A stretch of DNA of 64,000 nt, from the NCBI GenBank assembly GCA_027919835.1, contig JANVFP010000021.1, forward strand, positions 434,001 through 498,000. The letters run 5' to 3'. The DNA is from Lentinula raphanica (Eukaryota; Basidiomycota; Agaricomycetes; Agaricales; Omphalotaceae). Shown piece by piece: positions 20,969 through 32,582 of the stretch. The translations under genes were made by a program, and so were the position numbers. Position 1 is the stretch's first letter. Every line of letters starts with the position of its first letter. The notes below the pieces were generated by a model. It did not search any database and was not told the DNA's origin. It saw only the letters and a program-made list of their open reading frames with translations.

Positions 20969-21937
20969 TTGAGTACCGGCAATGCCTGAGAAAGCCGTGG
21001 TTGTGTGTCTTTATTTGGTACCTAATTCAAATCTGATTCGAGATGGCACACCGACTCGTTCTTCTTCATCTGCTTGTTTCATCCGAGAATTTGAGAACTA
21101 CATGCTAAAATAGATGATTGTGAGTTAGTAATAGGTCTACTGTAAGTTATACTACAGCACGCGTAGATTCTTGAACGTTTGAATTGTTTTTGAGAGTTCT
21201 GACGAAGCTGCTTATAGAAGTTATCAGCCCGTATCTTTTCCGCAAGAACATGATCAGAATTGCTGATTGATGCATTGTTGGAGGAGGACGGTGTGTGATA
21301 GGAAGATTTAGCAGTGTTGGAAGGATGTGTATTGGTTCTCAAGTCTTTGGTGTCTTTCTGTGGTTGTTGCTTCCCCAAGAAGTTTAGGAGACGTGATTTT
21401 CCGACTTTTTTGGTTCCATATTGGATCAAAGGCTGCCTGATGACCTTTGTCATGCACAGAAAAGGCCAGAACACGCTCACAACATGCTGGGACACGTAGA
21501 AAAGCAGAGGCGACAATGCGTCGGGACATGTACGTAATAGCTCGGACACATTCATCATACCTTGATCCCGCCTAGATAGTATTTGTTCATTTGCGCTGCG
21601 AGTTTTTGTGCACTGCTCTTCAATCAAATTGCAACTTGGAGATCCAGAAATTTGCCTTGAAGTGTTGGAAACAGATTTTCTGTTTATAAATTTCATGCCT
21701 TATGCTGATGGAATTTCTGGGTGATACAATTTTCAAATGACAGTAATGAAAATAATGGCTCCAACAATTCATGTAGATTGTCATTCTCAACGTACTGAGC
21801 AAAAAAAATTAGGTGATTGGCACTCATTACAATGATGTAGGAGGCCAACTATTCATGAGCAGACCACCTTCCTCATTCGTAGTAAGAACAAATATTGCCA
21901 TACAAACCGAGATTTCTCAGGCATTGCCGGTACTCAA
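20969..21937. mobile_element. 969 bp element with perfect 25 bp TIRs
   Basis: TTGAGTACCGGCAATGCCTG... at 20969-20993 recurs exactly inverted at 21913-21937. GTATA is on both outer sides (20964-20968 and 21938-21942), a likely 5 bp duplication. It contains one sizeable minus-strand ORF (21079-21696). The superfamily is not clear to me. Confidence 0.75.
21079..21696 (-). CDS. Hypothetical ORF inside the 969 bp element
   Basis: A 205 aa intronless frame, rich in Ser, Asn and Gln with basic patches (QNSQKQFKRSR). I recognise no domain and no DDE signature. It is centred in a TIR-bounded element, so it may be an internally deleted transposase or a chance frame. Confidence 0.35.
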   Translation of the reverse strand: MKFINRKSVSNTSRQISGSPSCNLIEEQCTKTRSANEQILSRRDQGMMNVSELLRTCPDALSPLLFYVSQHVVSVFWPFLCMTKVIRQPLIQYGTKKVGKSRLLNFLGKQQPQKDTKDLRTNTHPSNTAKSSYHTPSSSNNASISNSDHVLAEKIRADNFYKQLRQNSQKQFKRSRIYACCSITYSRPITNSQSSILACSSQILG

Positions 21938-22093
21938 GTATATAAAACACAAGTTAATATTGCATCATGACATGTATTAAGATCGATGTTATGCAAGGAA
22001 CCAATGCTGGTTCACCACCATTAGTCATGCCATCATGCTGATAGACGCCTGATACATTTGAATCCAAGTTGATTATCTCGGTAGTAACTTCAT

Positions 22094-24031
22094 CTAAGTT
22101 TCTCTGTTCGAAGACCACCACTCCTCTACTGCCATATCGGGGTCATAATCGAATTGATCCTGCCAATTCTTGGTTTTATCTAACCACGCATTCGGATTAA
22201 CTCGACGATGGTCACCCATAGACATATACTCCCGATCTTTGAACTTTTCATAGTCTAAAATTTCCATCTCCATTGCACGTCTCATGGCTGCGTCCCGTTC
22301 TTCTTGCTCTGCGCCATCAGGAAGATGATATATGTCTCTGTTGCGAGTCGACGAATTTTGCGTCGCGGTTGCTCGTGCGTAACGGAGGTGTTGGTATGCG
22401 TCCAAGAGCGGGGTTATCTGTGAAGAGTCGGATATTCTCGAGAAGAGATTACCAAGAACGGCAGCGTCCTCGATCTAAGCAAACTGTCAATCAATGGCAA
22501 TGATAGTCATGCGATAGAATACTTACAGCCATTGCGGCTCCTTGAGCTCGGTAGGGCTAAGATTGAAGCTGTTTATGATGCAGAAATTGACGCTTTTGAA
22601 TGAAAGACACTTACGAGCATTGGATGACAAGAATCCCCTAATAAGACTACTCTACCGCTTTCATGAATCCAAGTCTCAAGGGGCCTACAGATAAGTAGCT
22701 TGCTTTCTAGAACCGACTGCGCCCTCGATAACAGTTTCTGGATGCTAGATTAAGGGACTTCTTAATCTGTCGTGACAGTTTAAAACTTTGACGCAGGACT
22801 AACCATGGATCCCATCCATTGAACCCTTCACGCATTTCATTCAGATCTCCCTTTTCAGTCCATGAATACGAGTGACCGACTCCAGGTTTGATCAGAACCA
22901 TGTTGTATTCTGATCGATGTCTCTGTGCCGTGGATTCAGTGACATATCGGGAGACCACAAGCACTTTACCGCCCGAAATTGACAAATTGACTCACAATGC
23001 AATAGCCAACGACATGTCTCCCCGGTCCTATCCAGCATCTGATTCTAGGTTCATCGACAAGAGCTCTCAGCTGCGGCTCATCCTTGAACGTCTCAGTTGG
23101 TAAAACCACTCTGTACGCTATGTCCCCTGTCGGCACTGATAGTGGAAGCTTCGTCTGGCTTGTGATAGAGCCACGAACTACGCTGTTAATACCATCTGCA
23201 CCAATGATCAGGTCTGCAGATATGACTTCCCCTGTTTGCAGATTTACAGAAGGTCGGTTGGGGTTGTCAACATTCAGGGAGATGACTTTGCTATTCATTC
23301 GCAAATCCATGTATGGTGATGCTATTGCAAAAAGCATCTCGTGTAGATCCGCCCGCTGCAAACCATGTTCAGAAACTAGATATGTGGTACAGGCAACCGT
23401 TCTACTCACATGAGCGACATACCACGGTGCCCCGTGGTTGTAATCTAGTTTACCTTCCAACCGCAGCATTCCAATCTCTTCGCCTGTGTCATCTATTCCA
23501 AAGGTGATCATCAACTTCAGGAATGACTTTAATTAAGGCACTACTTACATCGGTGGAAGGTCGACCACGTAGGTTTATCCCTTTCTGCAACATCCTTCAG
23601 CTTTTGCTCCAATCCCCATCTAATCAGGATGCGGGATAGATCTGTGGATACCATAAATCAGATGCCAGGGAAACTTCATATGTCATAGCCTCGAGTACTT
23701 GGACAGATCTGAATACCAGCACCGACTTCCCCGACTGAAGCTGAACTTTCGAGGACAATAACAGAGTGTCCTGCTCGTCCTAGAGTATACGCAGTTGCCA
23801 AGCCTCCTAAACCACAACCGACCTATTTATGGAAGTCAATCGACTGTTTTTGACCTACGCGAATGACAACACTGGCATACCACAATGATCTCCAAGCATT
23901 TCTGCGCTTTTCCACCTTCTGGCCCCATCTTGGAATGGGTGAGCGATTTGAAATTTCTGAAGAATCACAAGTGATACTACAGTTCGTGTACTGCTTACCT
24001 GAGCGAAATGTTGTCCTATCCTGCTATCCAT
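22094..24031 (-). CDS. FAD-dependent monooxygenase (salicylate hydroxylase-like), copy 1
   Basis: A class A flavoprotein hydroxylase, expected to add oxygen to an aromatic substrate using FAD and NAD(P)H. Start ATG at 24031 (MDSRIGQHFAQ), then an intron and MGPEGGKAQKCLEIIV. Motifs: the dinucleotide-binding GxGxxG (VVGCGLGGLATAYTLGRAGH) with the acidic strand end VLESSASVGEVG; the DG motif LIIGADGINSVVR; the GD motif VVLLGDSCHPML. The C-terminus is AVEEWWSSNRET. There are about eight exons with ~50 nt introns. No lesion was seen. It is a paralogue of 28616-30528, and the two flank the prenyltransferase and capping-protein genes. The substrate cannot be read from sequence. Confidence 0.82.
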
Positions 24032-25237
24032 ATTATTTAAGACTCGGCTTCAACGAAAAAAGGATTTCTCGGAACTTTCAGCTTGAACGGTATTTATCCC
24101 TATCGGAAAAAAACAGGAAAAAACCCGTTTCGGTTCCACGCAGCGATTGACGCGGACGATTGATGCAGATGCAGGGTGGAATATTGATGCCAGGCCAGTC
24201 CTGTTCAGACGAGTTGAAATTCAAAGGTTGAAACTTGAGCTTGAGCCTTGAGGCCTCAGGCCTCAGGAGTCAGGCTGAGTCAGGCCGAACTAACTCAAAC
24301 CACCTTATGCATCGTGTTTCTATCTCAATCCCAACGGAGCTGAACTCAATGCCATCAGATACTGCCACTGATAGCAGCTGATACTACATAGCCTGCAGGA
24401 AAGAAGACTTTTGGATTAAGTACTATGCCCATCGCCAATTTGAAGTGACTTACAAGAAAGAACATAGTACATGTAACTTGGCCACCACTGCCATTTTAGG
24501 ACTCGGCACTAAAATGCAATGATATATAAGTAGAGAAAAGACTTTTCACTGGTATTCTGTGTTGGTACTCAGCGTGTACTCAGCCTCTACAAGGGTATTC
24601 GAGGCGGCAGAATCCACGCACCAGCAGGCCTGCATAATAATCTCAGTGAATTCAAGACTTGATCGATCGATCCTTGGAAAAGCTCGTCGAGTTTAGCCTG
24701 GTTTAGCCGTAGTATGTTTCAGGTTTACTAGAAGTTATACAGTCTCCCCTAGGCAGACTAGGGCAGACTTTCGCAAGACAAGCTTGCTATGTTAGAGAAG
24801 TTATATAAATTATCTGATCAGTTGCTTGGTTACTTACGAGCGAAGTATACCCTATAGCCGCCTCCTGAGTCCTATGTAGGCCTAAAGCCTGACCAGGCCT
24901 GACCCTACGTAGTACGGTCCCTACCTCAGATCAGCCTATATGTATCATCATCATTTTCATCATGATGATTGTCCCTGATGTTATAGATATAGGACCTTGA
25001 AGTTATAGGCCCTTATAGGCCCTGGGGTTACTCAACAGTCTGAAAGCCTCAAGTCGCATCACCGTTATCTCTGTTCTTTTAGAAAAATTAGTAAGTATGT
25101 ATCTGCAGGAGCATTCTTCTATCCAGACTCACCTACGACTTTTAGCAACTACCTGCTTTAGCCAACATAGGTTGAAATGTGAAGTGAATTTCCCCAATAT
25201 TTGAGTAAAAAATGCCATAAACGAAACGAGAAAGTCT
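24032..25237. other. Intergenic region, no supported gene
   Basis: It contains short purine/pyrimidine-rich repeats such as the GGCCTCAG runs near 24250-24290, and no long frame. It separates the divergent monooxygenase and prenyltransferase genes and may hold their promoters. Confidence 0.4.
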
Positions 25238-25504
25238 TCATCGACTCAAAAAGCTTAGCAGTTCATCCGAAAGCGAAAGAATAGTCTCAGAATACCGATC
25301 AATGGAAGTGAGCAGAATACTTGAAATGGCAAGTGACAATTTCACGTATCTTATGGTCTGATACATTTGAGGAGGTTTCAGCTCGGGATGTGATTTTGCG
25401 CTGTTGAAATGCTCGCGAACCGCTGGGTAATCAGCCCTAGTTGATCTTGCTTTCCCTGCCTTGAAAGTAATCATCGACCACAGTTCCGTCGTTCCCTTCA
25501 ACAA
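25238..25504 (-). CDS. Small hypothetical ORF
   Basis: 88 aa, unrecognised. It starts about 100 bp from the divergent prenyltransferase gene. It has a hydrophobic stretch (LSLAISSILLTSI). It could be a chance frame. Confidence 0.2.
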   Translation of the reverse strand: MLKGTTELWSMITFKAGKARSTRADYPAVREHFNSAKSHPELKPPQMYQTIRYVKLSLAISSILLTSIDRYSETILSLSDELLSFLSR

Positions 25505-25607
25505 GTAGGTTGAGTAGGGTTGAGTTAAAATCGCAATGAAAAAATCGCCATCAATCGTCAGTTCATTTTCTCCCCCGAAAAATCATTCTCACCTTCAACC
25601 ACCCACA

Positions 25608-26808
25608 ATGCCCTCTACCTTGGATAACTATTATCGCCTGGCCAGATTGCATGCCCCAGTAGGAACCTTCCTGGTCTTTTGGCCTTTCGGTGAGCCGACT
25701 TCTTTGATTGTCGCGTGGAGTGTGATGTTCCAGTGGCTAACTTGTATATCCTTCGAAATAGCATATGCTCTCTTGATGTCTGCATACAAGATCAATATGC
25801 CCCTTGAGGATTTGATTATTCGTCTGGCTGTCTATGGTTTTGGAAGTTTCACCCTCCGTAGCGCTGCTTGTGTATGGAATGACATCTGCGACGTCGGCTT
25901 CGATCGACAAGTCGGTATGTTGACTGATGACTGCGAGGAATTTGTGATGATATTCATGCTGATCACTTGAAACAGAACGTACAAGAGCTCGTCCGCTTGC
26001 CTCTGGCGCCGTATCGATGACTGGTGCCTACATATATCTCATCCTATTTATCTTGGCCTTCGTCGCTTCCTTGTACATGCTCGAATCTGAGGCAGCGTCA
26101 GTCGAGATCATCCAATTATCATCATACTGAATCTCAATATGCTGTTATCAGGTTTTACCAGGGCGTCTTTGACGTTGTAGTCCTCAACCTCGTCTATCCC
26201 CTGATGAAGCGAGTCACCTATTTTCCTCAAGCATGGCTTGGTCTTGCTATCAACTGGGGCTTCGTTATCGTTTGGTTCGATGTTTCTGGCCAAGGCTTGT
26301 CGTGGAATGACCTTGAAGTTCCCGCCTACGGGATGGTCTCTCTTGCGAGCTGGACGATTATCTATGATACTATATATGCGTGTCAGGTAAAAAAAATCGT
26401 CGTGTTCATCAGATGCTGGTATGACTTACTTTGTTCAAGGATTTGAAGGACGACCGGCGCGTAGGGGTCAAATCTACAGCACTTCTCTTTGGCTCTTACC
26501 TTTCTATGATCCTCCGACTCGTTGCGGTCGTCTACATCAGCGCTCTCGCATATATTGGTTATCTGAACGGCCAGGGTGCTTGGTTTTATGGTGTCTCTGT
26601 GATTGGCTCTGCTATCCATATGATATGGCAGCTTGGAACCCATGACCCCATAAATTCTACTAATTGTAAGGAACGTTTCGACGTAAGTAAATCCTCCTTG
26701 GATGGAGATAGTAAATGTTCTGATATTCCGCACCAGTCCAATATCAACCTTGGCGGAATTGTCGCTGGTGGTCTATTTGTTGATTACCTTTTCCGAGTCG
26801 TGATTTAG
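25608..26808 (+). CDS. UbiA-family prenyltransferase (COQ2-like)
   Basis: Six exons: 25608-25689, 25762-25914, 25976-26100, 26162-26386, 26440-26682 and 26737-26808, giving 299 aa. Intron 3 has a weak GTCGAG donor. It attaches a polyprenyl chain to an aromatic acceptor in a membrane. The two Asp-rich Mg-diphosphate motifs are present: NDICDVGFDRQVERTRARP and DTIYACQDLKDDRRVGVKS. Most of the rest is hydrophobic helix. The start MPSTLDNYYRLARLHAPVGT lacks an obvious mitochondrial presequence. An upstream in-frame ATG at 25536 would add a basic N-terminus. It may be ubiquinone-pathway COQ2 or a secondary-metabolism UbiA enzyme; I cannot decide. Its neighbours are monooxygenases of aromatic rings, but no operon logic applies in fungi. 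Confidence 0.88.
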
Positions 26809-27205
26809 AACATCACGATGTCAGTACGTATAGACGTGGCTCGCTACCGTCTAACGTAGCCTATTGCACAGGCCCAGGGTAGGACGGAGAGAGATACAGA
26901 CCAGTTTTTCTAACTTATTCGTAGTAGAGCTTTAGAAGTGTTGCACATCCACTTAGATAAACGACTCTGCTGACATATGATGACGAGACGGTTTCCGGTT
27001 TAGTTAGACTTCGAAATATAGAGGAACATCGTGCTTACATCCCAAAGCGTTTCTTGTGTATCCGAAAGAAACTTGAAAGATCATGCCCTGTGACAGTGTC
27101 ATTGTCAGATGGAAAAAGGAGGACATATTTCGATTTGTAGAAAAGACGCGATTTGTTCAGCTTTGTCTTCACCAGTTTACATTATTGATAATGTACACTG
27201 AATGA

Positions 27206-28467
27206 TTATGTGAACCCTGTGGCCAATGTACCCTTGCTCGATGACAGTTCAGCTCCCAACTTATATCCAAGCACCTGTGGAGGACAGAGTCAGTCAAAGC
27301 CAATGGTACAGGACATTGAACTACCTTGTCCCAATCCAATTTTGACCTAGTCATAGGTAACGCCCTCCTCAAACTCTTGAATGTCTTTTCCGACATTTCG
27401 TGGTAGGTGTCATTCAAGGACTTTTGATAACTACCTTCCTCGGTTTCTATCAGAGCCAATATCTTCGTGCCGGCGCTCTCGGGGGATGCGGTAACGATAA
27501 CTGGAGGTAACATGATTGATATCGAATGTGTGGTGGATAGTTGTACCTGGACAAAGGACGCAAACTATTATGGACTTAAACAAAGATTCCGAAACGACAC
27601 TGACATTGCCTTGCTCATAGTAATGCACATTGACCAGTATTGACCCTTTCACACTGTGATCATTCAGATCTATAATGTATTCCGATCGCCATCGACCAGA
27701 CCTGTAAGAAGAGCAATTTCAGCAACGGTCGCAGCTTGAGATTGTTTCCCGTTACCAGAAGTTTGTCGGATTATATTTGTTAGCTACGATCTGCAAAATG
27801 TATTGATTTGGAGTAGATTGACTTGCGAAGGTGGAGGAGACTCCATCGTAAAAGTGGCCTAGCAGGTAATTGAGTGACGCTTTCTGCAAGGCAGTCCTAG
27901 AACACATTGAATGATAGAAAGGTGTTTTTGTCATGCGCAAAGCGTACCGAAATGGCTCGAATTCTTCATTTGGTTCAAAAGGCTGAGGATCAGAGGCTTC
28001 CTGAAATACAATCTAAGCAAGATTCGGGAAAGCAACGTCGACGAGCGCACCAGAGCCATATGATCAAACACAAAGGTCTTCATTGATCGAGGATCAAGCC
28101 ATCTCTCTTGAGTCTGCCCTTCTTCAGAGTCCACCGATAATCGGGCAGCTTCACTGATGATCGACTGTGCACGGCGAATAAGTGTCAGTCTGAAGTGCTA
28201 GCAAGGGTACCACTGACCTGATGATTTGTTTCTGGAACGTCAACGGTAATGAACTGGGCGAGATTGTATTTCTTCAACGCAGGAGCTATTCCTTCTTGCA
28301 GTAACTCGTCGTCGGAAATGATGTTGCGAACATCTATCCGCGTGGGTTAACGGCTTGGGTCAAACCTACAGAGTTGAGGGCACACCATTGAGCACGTCGT
28401 TAATCTCTCCAGGTGGAGATTGAAGAAGAAATTCACAAGCAGCCTGGATTCGTTCATGTGGTTCCAT
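27206..28467 (-). CDS. cap1: F-actin-capping protein subunit alpha
   Basis: Eight exons, with high-to-low starts at 28467, 28333, 28164, 28000, 27896, 27701, 27546 and 27274, and a stop at 27206, giving 297 aa. The alpha/beta heterodimer caps actin barbed ends in the cytoplasm. Family hallmarks are present: MEPHERIQAACEFLLQSPPG at the start; NKYNPTNFW then SGRWRSEYIIDLND; GSILVNVHYYEQGNVQLSTT; and the C-terminal signature FKSLRRALPMTRSKLDWDK followed by the LGYKLGAEL helix. All splice joints keep phase and introns are 50-58 nt. Length is normal for fungal alpha subunits. This is a housekeeping gene and the best anchor for phylogeny in the window. The gene symbol is by analogy with yeast. Confidence 0.93.
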
Positions 28468-28615
28468 AGCTGATCAGAGTAGATGAGGTTCAAGGTTACA
28501 ACATGATAAGCGCCCAACTATTCAAGCTGACCGCCTCAATCATCGTGAATCGCGATGCTTTGCTTTGCTATAAATTTTCTACATAAATAATATTTTAAAT
28601 ATACTTTTGGCTCAT

Positions 28616-30528
28616 TCACAACCGAGCAAAATGATTCGGTACTCTATTCGAGGCCCACCAGTTCTCCACTGCCACGTCGGGGTCATAATCAAATTGCTCC
28701 TGGTTCTTGCTCTTGTCGGACCACGCATTTGGATTGTCCCGACCGTGGTGAGCAATAGGTATATATCCATCTTTGAACTTTTGATAGTTCAAGATTTCCA
28801 TTTCCATCGCACTTCTCATAGCTGCATCCCGCAACTCTTGGTCTGCGCCATCAGGAAGATGATATACACTCCTGTTACGAGCTGAGGCTTCTTGTGTCGC
28901 AGTCGCGCGCGCGTGGCGGAGCTGTTGGTACGCATTTAGGAGAAGAGGTATCTGGGAAGAGTCGGATATCCGCGAGAAGAGGTTGCCAAGAACGGCGGCG
29001 TCCTCGATCTAGAGCAACATATCAAACAACGTCAATGAGTATTCGACAGAATACTTACAGCCATTGCAGCTCCTTGAGCCCGGTATGGCTAATATGGAGG
29101 CTGTTTATTATTCACGATTCCTACTGCAATAAGGCATCACGTACGAGCATTGGATGACAAGAATCACCCAATAGGACTACTCTGCCGCATTCATGAATCC
29201 AGGTCTCCAAGGGTCTACAAATAAGTAGCTTGCTTTCTAGACACAACTGCGCCTTGGATAGCAGTTTCTGTAAGCTGAATCGAGGGATGATCATCTCACT
29301 ATGTTCATAAGAGCTTTGAGAAGGGACTGACCATGGATCCCATCCATTGAACGCTTCACGCATCTCGTTAAGATCTCCTTCTGCAGTCCATGAATACGAA
29401 TGGCCGACTCCAGTTTTGATCAAAACCATATTGTATTCTGATCGATTTCTCTGGGAAGTTGTTTCAATAGTATATCGAGAGACAAGTCACAAAAAGCACT
29501 ATGTAGTATGCTGCCCCAGAAATTCTGACTCACAATGCAATAACCAACGACATGTCCCCCTGGTCCTATCCAGCATCTGATTCTAGGTTCTTCAACAAGA
29601 GCCCTCAGCTGCGGCTCCTCCTTGAATGTCTCAGTTGGTAAAACCACTCTGTACGCTATGTCCCCTGCCGGGACTGACAGCGGGAGCCTCGGTTGGCCTG
29701 TGATAGAGCCACGAACGATGCTGTTTATACCATCTGCGCCAATGATCAGGTCCGCAGATATGACTTCTCCTGTTTGCACGGTCACAGAAGGAGTATTCGG
29801 ATTGTCGGCATTCAGAGAGGTGACTTTACTGTTCATTCGAAGATCCATGTATGGAGACGCTAATGTGAAAAGCATCTCGTATAGATCTGCCCGCTGTGAA
29901 CGATGTTGGAAACCATACGGTGAATACAACCATTCAACGTACATGAACAATGTGCCACGGCGCCCCGTGGTCGTGATCTAGTTTACCTTCTAGCCGCGAC
30001 GTTCCAATCGTCTTTCCTGTGTCATCTATCCCGGAGATGAGTTTCCAAACTTGTTCTGCTTGAGCACAACTCACATCGAAGAAACGTGAACCACGTAGGC
30101 TTATCTCTTTCTGCGACATCCTCTAGCCTTTTCTCTAATCCCCATCTGATTAGAATGCGGGATAAATCTGCGAGCGAATGTCAGATGACGAACGACAAGG
30201 AAAACAGGTTTCAATACTTGGACAGACTTGAATTCCAGCACCGACTTCACCGACCGATGCCGAACTCTCAAGGACAATTACAGAATGTCCTGCTCGTCCT
30301 AGCGTATACGCAGCCGCCAAACCTCCGAGACCACAGCCAACCTAGTTTGAGTGGTCAATCGAATGGTTTTGAATGAAACACGAAAGCCAGCTAACCACGA
30401 TAATCCTCAAGCATTTCTGCGCTTTCCTGGCATTCGCCTTCTAGATAAGTTGTGAGCGACCTCTGATGATAAGTCCTACAACCTAGACCGCCCACCTGGG
30501 TATAAGGTTGATCTATTTCGCTATCCAT
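28616..30528 (-). CDS. FAD-dependent monooxygenase (salicylate hydroxylase-like), copy 2
   Basis: A paralogue of 22094-24031 with the same exon plan. Start ATG at 30528 (MDSEIDQPYTQ); a short intron ends in CTAG before KANARKAQKCLRIIV. GxGxxG fold, DG motif (LIIGADGINSIVR) and GD motif (VVLLGDSCHPML) are all present. GPGGHVVGYCI follows the flavin domain. The C-terminus AVENWWASNRVPNHFARL differs from copy 1 and is slightly longer. A shorter ATG near the second exon is out of frame, which fixes the start at 30528. Likely an active duplicate with a diverged tail; substrate unknown. Confidence 0.8.
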
Positions 30529-30666
30529 AGTAACGTTTCGGTCGTCAAACAAGATGTTGCTTGTGAAGGTTGCCTAAGGAAACCACTTTTGTTGTTCAGA
30601 GGTATTTATCAGAAACGAATTTCGGTTCCAGCTAATGATCAATGAGGGATAATGCCATTTTTGTCA

Positions 30667-31234
30667 TTACCCGGCCATTAAGTTGAGCATCGCATGCTGA
30701 AACTCGTTAGCGTTGAGATCTTTGCATTCCAATCTTTCAATGGAATGGATGAATCCGATGGATTCTACATCAGTTCCAATCAGTCCATATTCAGTCCTGG
30801 TAAAGAATGTGCGCCATATTTCTAAGTTTGAATCCCGGTTCACTCGTCGCACGACGTAGTAGTGGTTCTAGACGTGTTGGACGAATGGATTTTGGAGGAG
30901 CCTCCAGAAGTGCTTGGAGCATGGTCGTTAGCCTTCTCTACACATAGAGAAGTTCGTCGAGTGACGAGTCAGTTGAGCCCAAGTCAGGAACAGTGAATGA
31001 GGGGTTTGAGGGGTTTTTGGCTGATTCGGATTGGCCGACTGGATGGACTACTAGAGAGGATATGATATTGCCAATAGCATGAAGTGATTGAGCACTGTGT
31101 TGTGAATGCGGAGGTACAAAATCATAAAAGGGTCGACCATGAGCATTGCCAGAGACGTTGAGAACACTGCATGCATGAGAAAATAAGTGACGCTCAGATA
31201 TGCTAAACTTATTCTGAACTCTCGAATAATGCAA
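30667..31234 (-). CDS. Hypothetical gene, fragmentary
   Basis: Two open stretches, 31234-30938 and 30852-30667, might be exons of one small gene (ending NANEFQHAMLNLMAG). No domain is recognised and the join is not clean. Confidence 0.25.
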
Positions 31235-31239
31235 TGACG

Positions 31240-31830
31240 CTATGTAATGTCACATATGTTGAACATATTTTGAACCGGGCGAAACTTTCCAAAAGATAAA
31301 ATGAGAGTAACGAAAAAATTTTATGGGATATTTATACATAGATTATGATGAAAAATTTTATCCTTATGTTCATCATAATGATCGATATTTATGCTAGCTA
31401 TATGGAAAATCATATCGTCAACTTATCGTGATCGGAGCCGGGATCCGATTAAATATTATTTGAGTATGATTATATCTTATATTTTTTGTAGACAATGGCT
31501 AGATATATCCAAAATGTATCGAAAAAATTTTACCATAGTTTTACCATAGGCCAAAGAACCTATTGTGAATTTATTGTTAAGATTTTTGGAATAAACAATA
31601 CATATGGATGTCAGCTCTTTTTGAACTTATCTTAATCATATGAATAAGATAATTGACCATAAGTAAATCATATTTCCGGCAAATTATGTTTTCTATACAT
31701 AAAAGATATCCAAATTTGGGAACAACCTGAGATTATCAAATAGTGCCGGCCGTATTTTGACCTTATCGTAAATTATAGTGTGACTGTCACGACGCGCGTT
31801 TCCTCTCTCTCGTTCATCCGACTTCGTTAT
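31240..31830. other. AT-rich intergenic stretch
   Basis: Markedly AT-rich compared with its neighbours, with GAAAAAATTTTA-type runs near 31313 and 31521. No gene, TIR or target duplication could be established. Confidence 0.5.
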
Positions 31831-32582
31831 CCTTAACATGGTCGAGATCTAATGGATATGACACTAGGATCACTGTCACTGGCAGTGATCCAAGTGTCAT
31901 ATACGTTCTCCCCTTTCCTTTTATCTATGTACACGTCCGGGTTCTCATCGTCCAGAAGAAATGCACAGCCAAGCAAACTCAAAACTACGCCCGAGATCCT
32001 TGTGGAAGCAGAGCGGATGGAGGTATAGTGAGTATTTCCGGTGGAGTTTCGCAACTTATCTCTCAGGATCCCTATCGATTTCTGCGCCCGGTATGCAGCG
32101 CCATCGTTCGACATCAGCCTACGTCTTTTACTTTGCAAAACTTTCATAGCTTTGTTCACAAGTTCGCTGCATACACATCTCAATATCTCTACATGTTCCT
32201 GTTCGGTGACAATTCCGCCTCTCTCAAGTTGGATCCACCATCTAGGGAAACATTTCGATGTTGCCTGATCATGGAGAGGTTGTGCCCGTACGTGCTAGTG
32301 TCGTGAAGAATCTGCCTGCTTATAACTGATGACTTTCCAGTCCGTAGATGATCTATCTCCGCCCCGTCCTGTATTTGGATGCAAGGAAAATCCCCCAACG
32401 CCCCGTCGCGCAAGCTGAGTGTGATTGGCACGTGGGGAAAGCACAAAGACCCTTTGATTCTATGATAATACCTACGGCTCATTCTACATTTTTGCCACTT
32501 CCTGCATCTGTCTTTCTTCGTTTCTTCTTTCTCTCTCACGACCTCCGCCACTACTCTCTCTCTCGCTCAATTTTCGTATAGC

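Noticed and set aside
30380..30430. Frameshift that kills monooxygenase copy 2
   Set aside because: The near ATG is out of frame, but an upstream ATG at 30528 with a short intron gives an in-frame N-terminus like that of copy 1.
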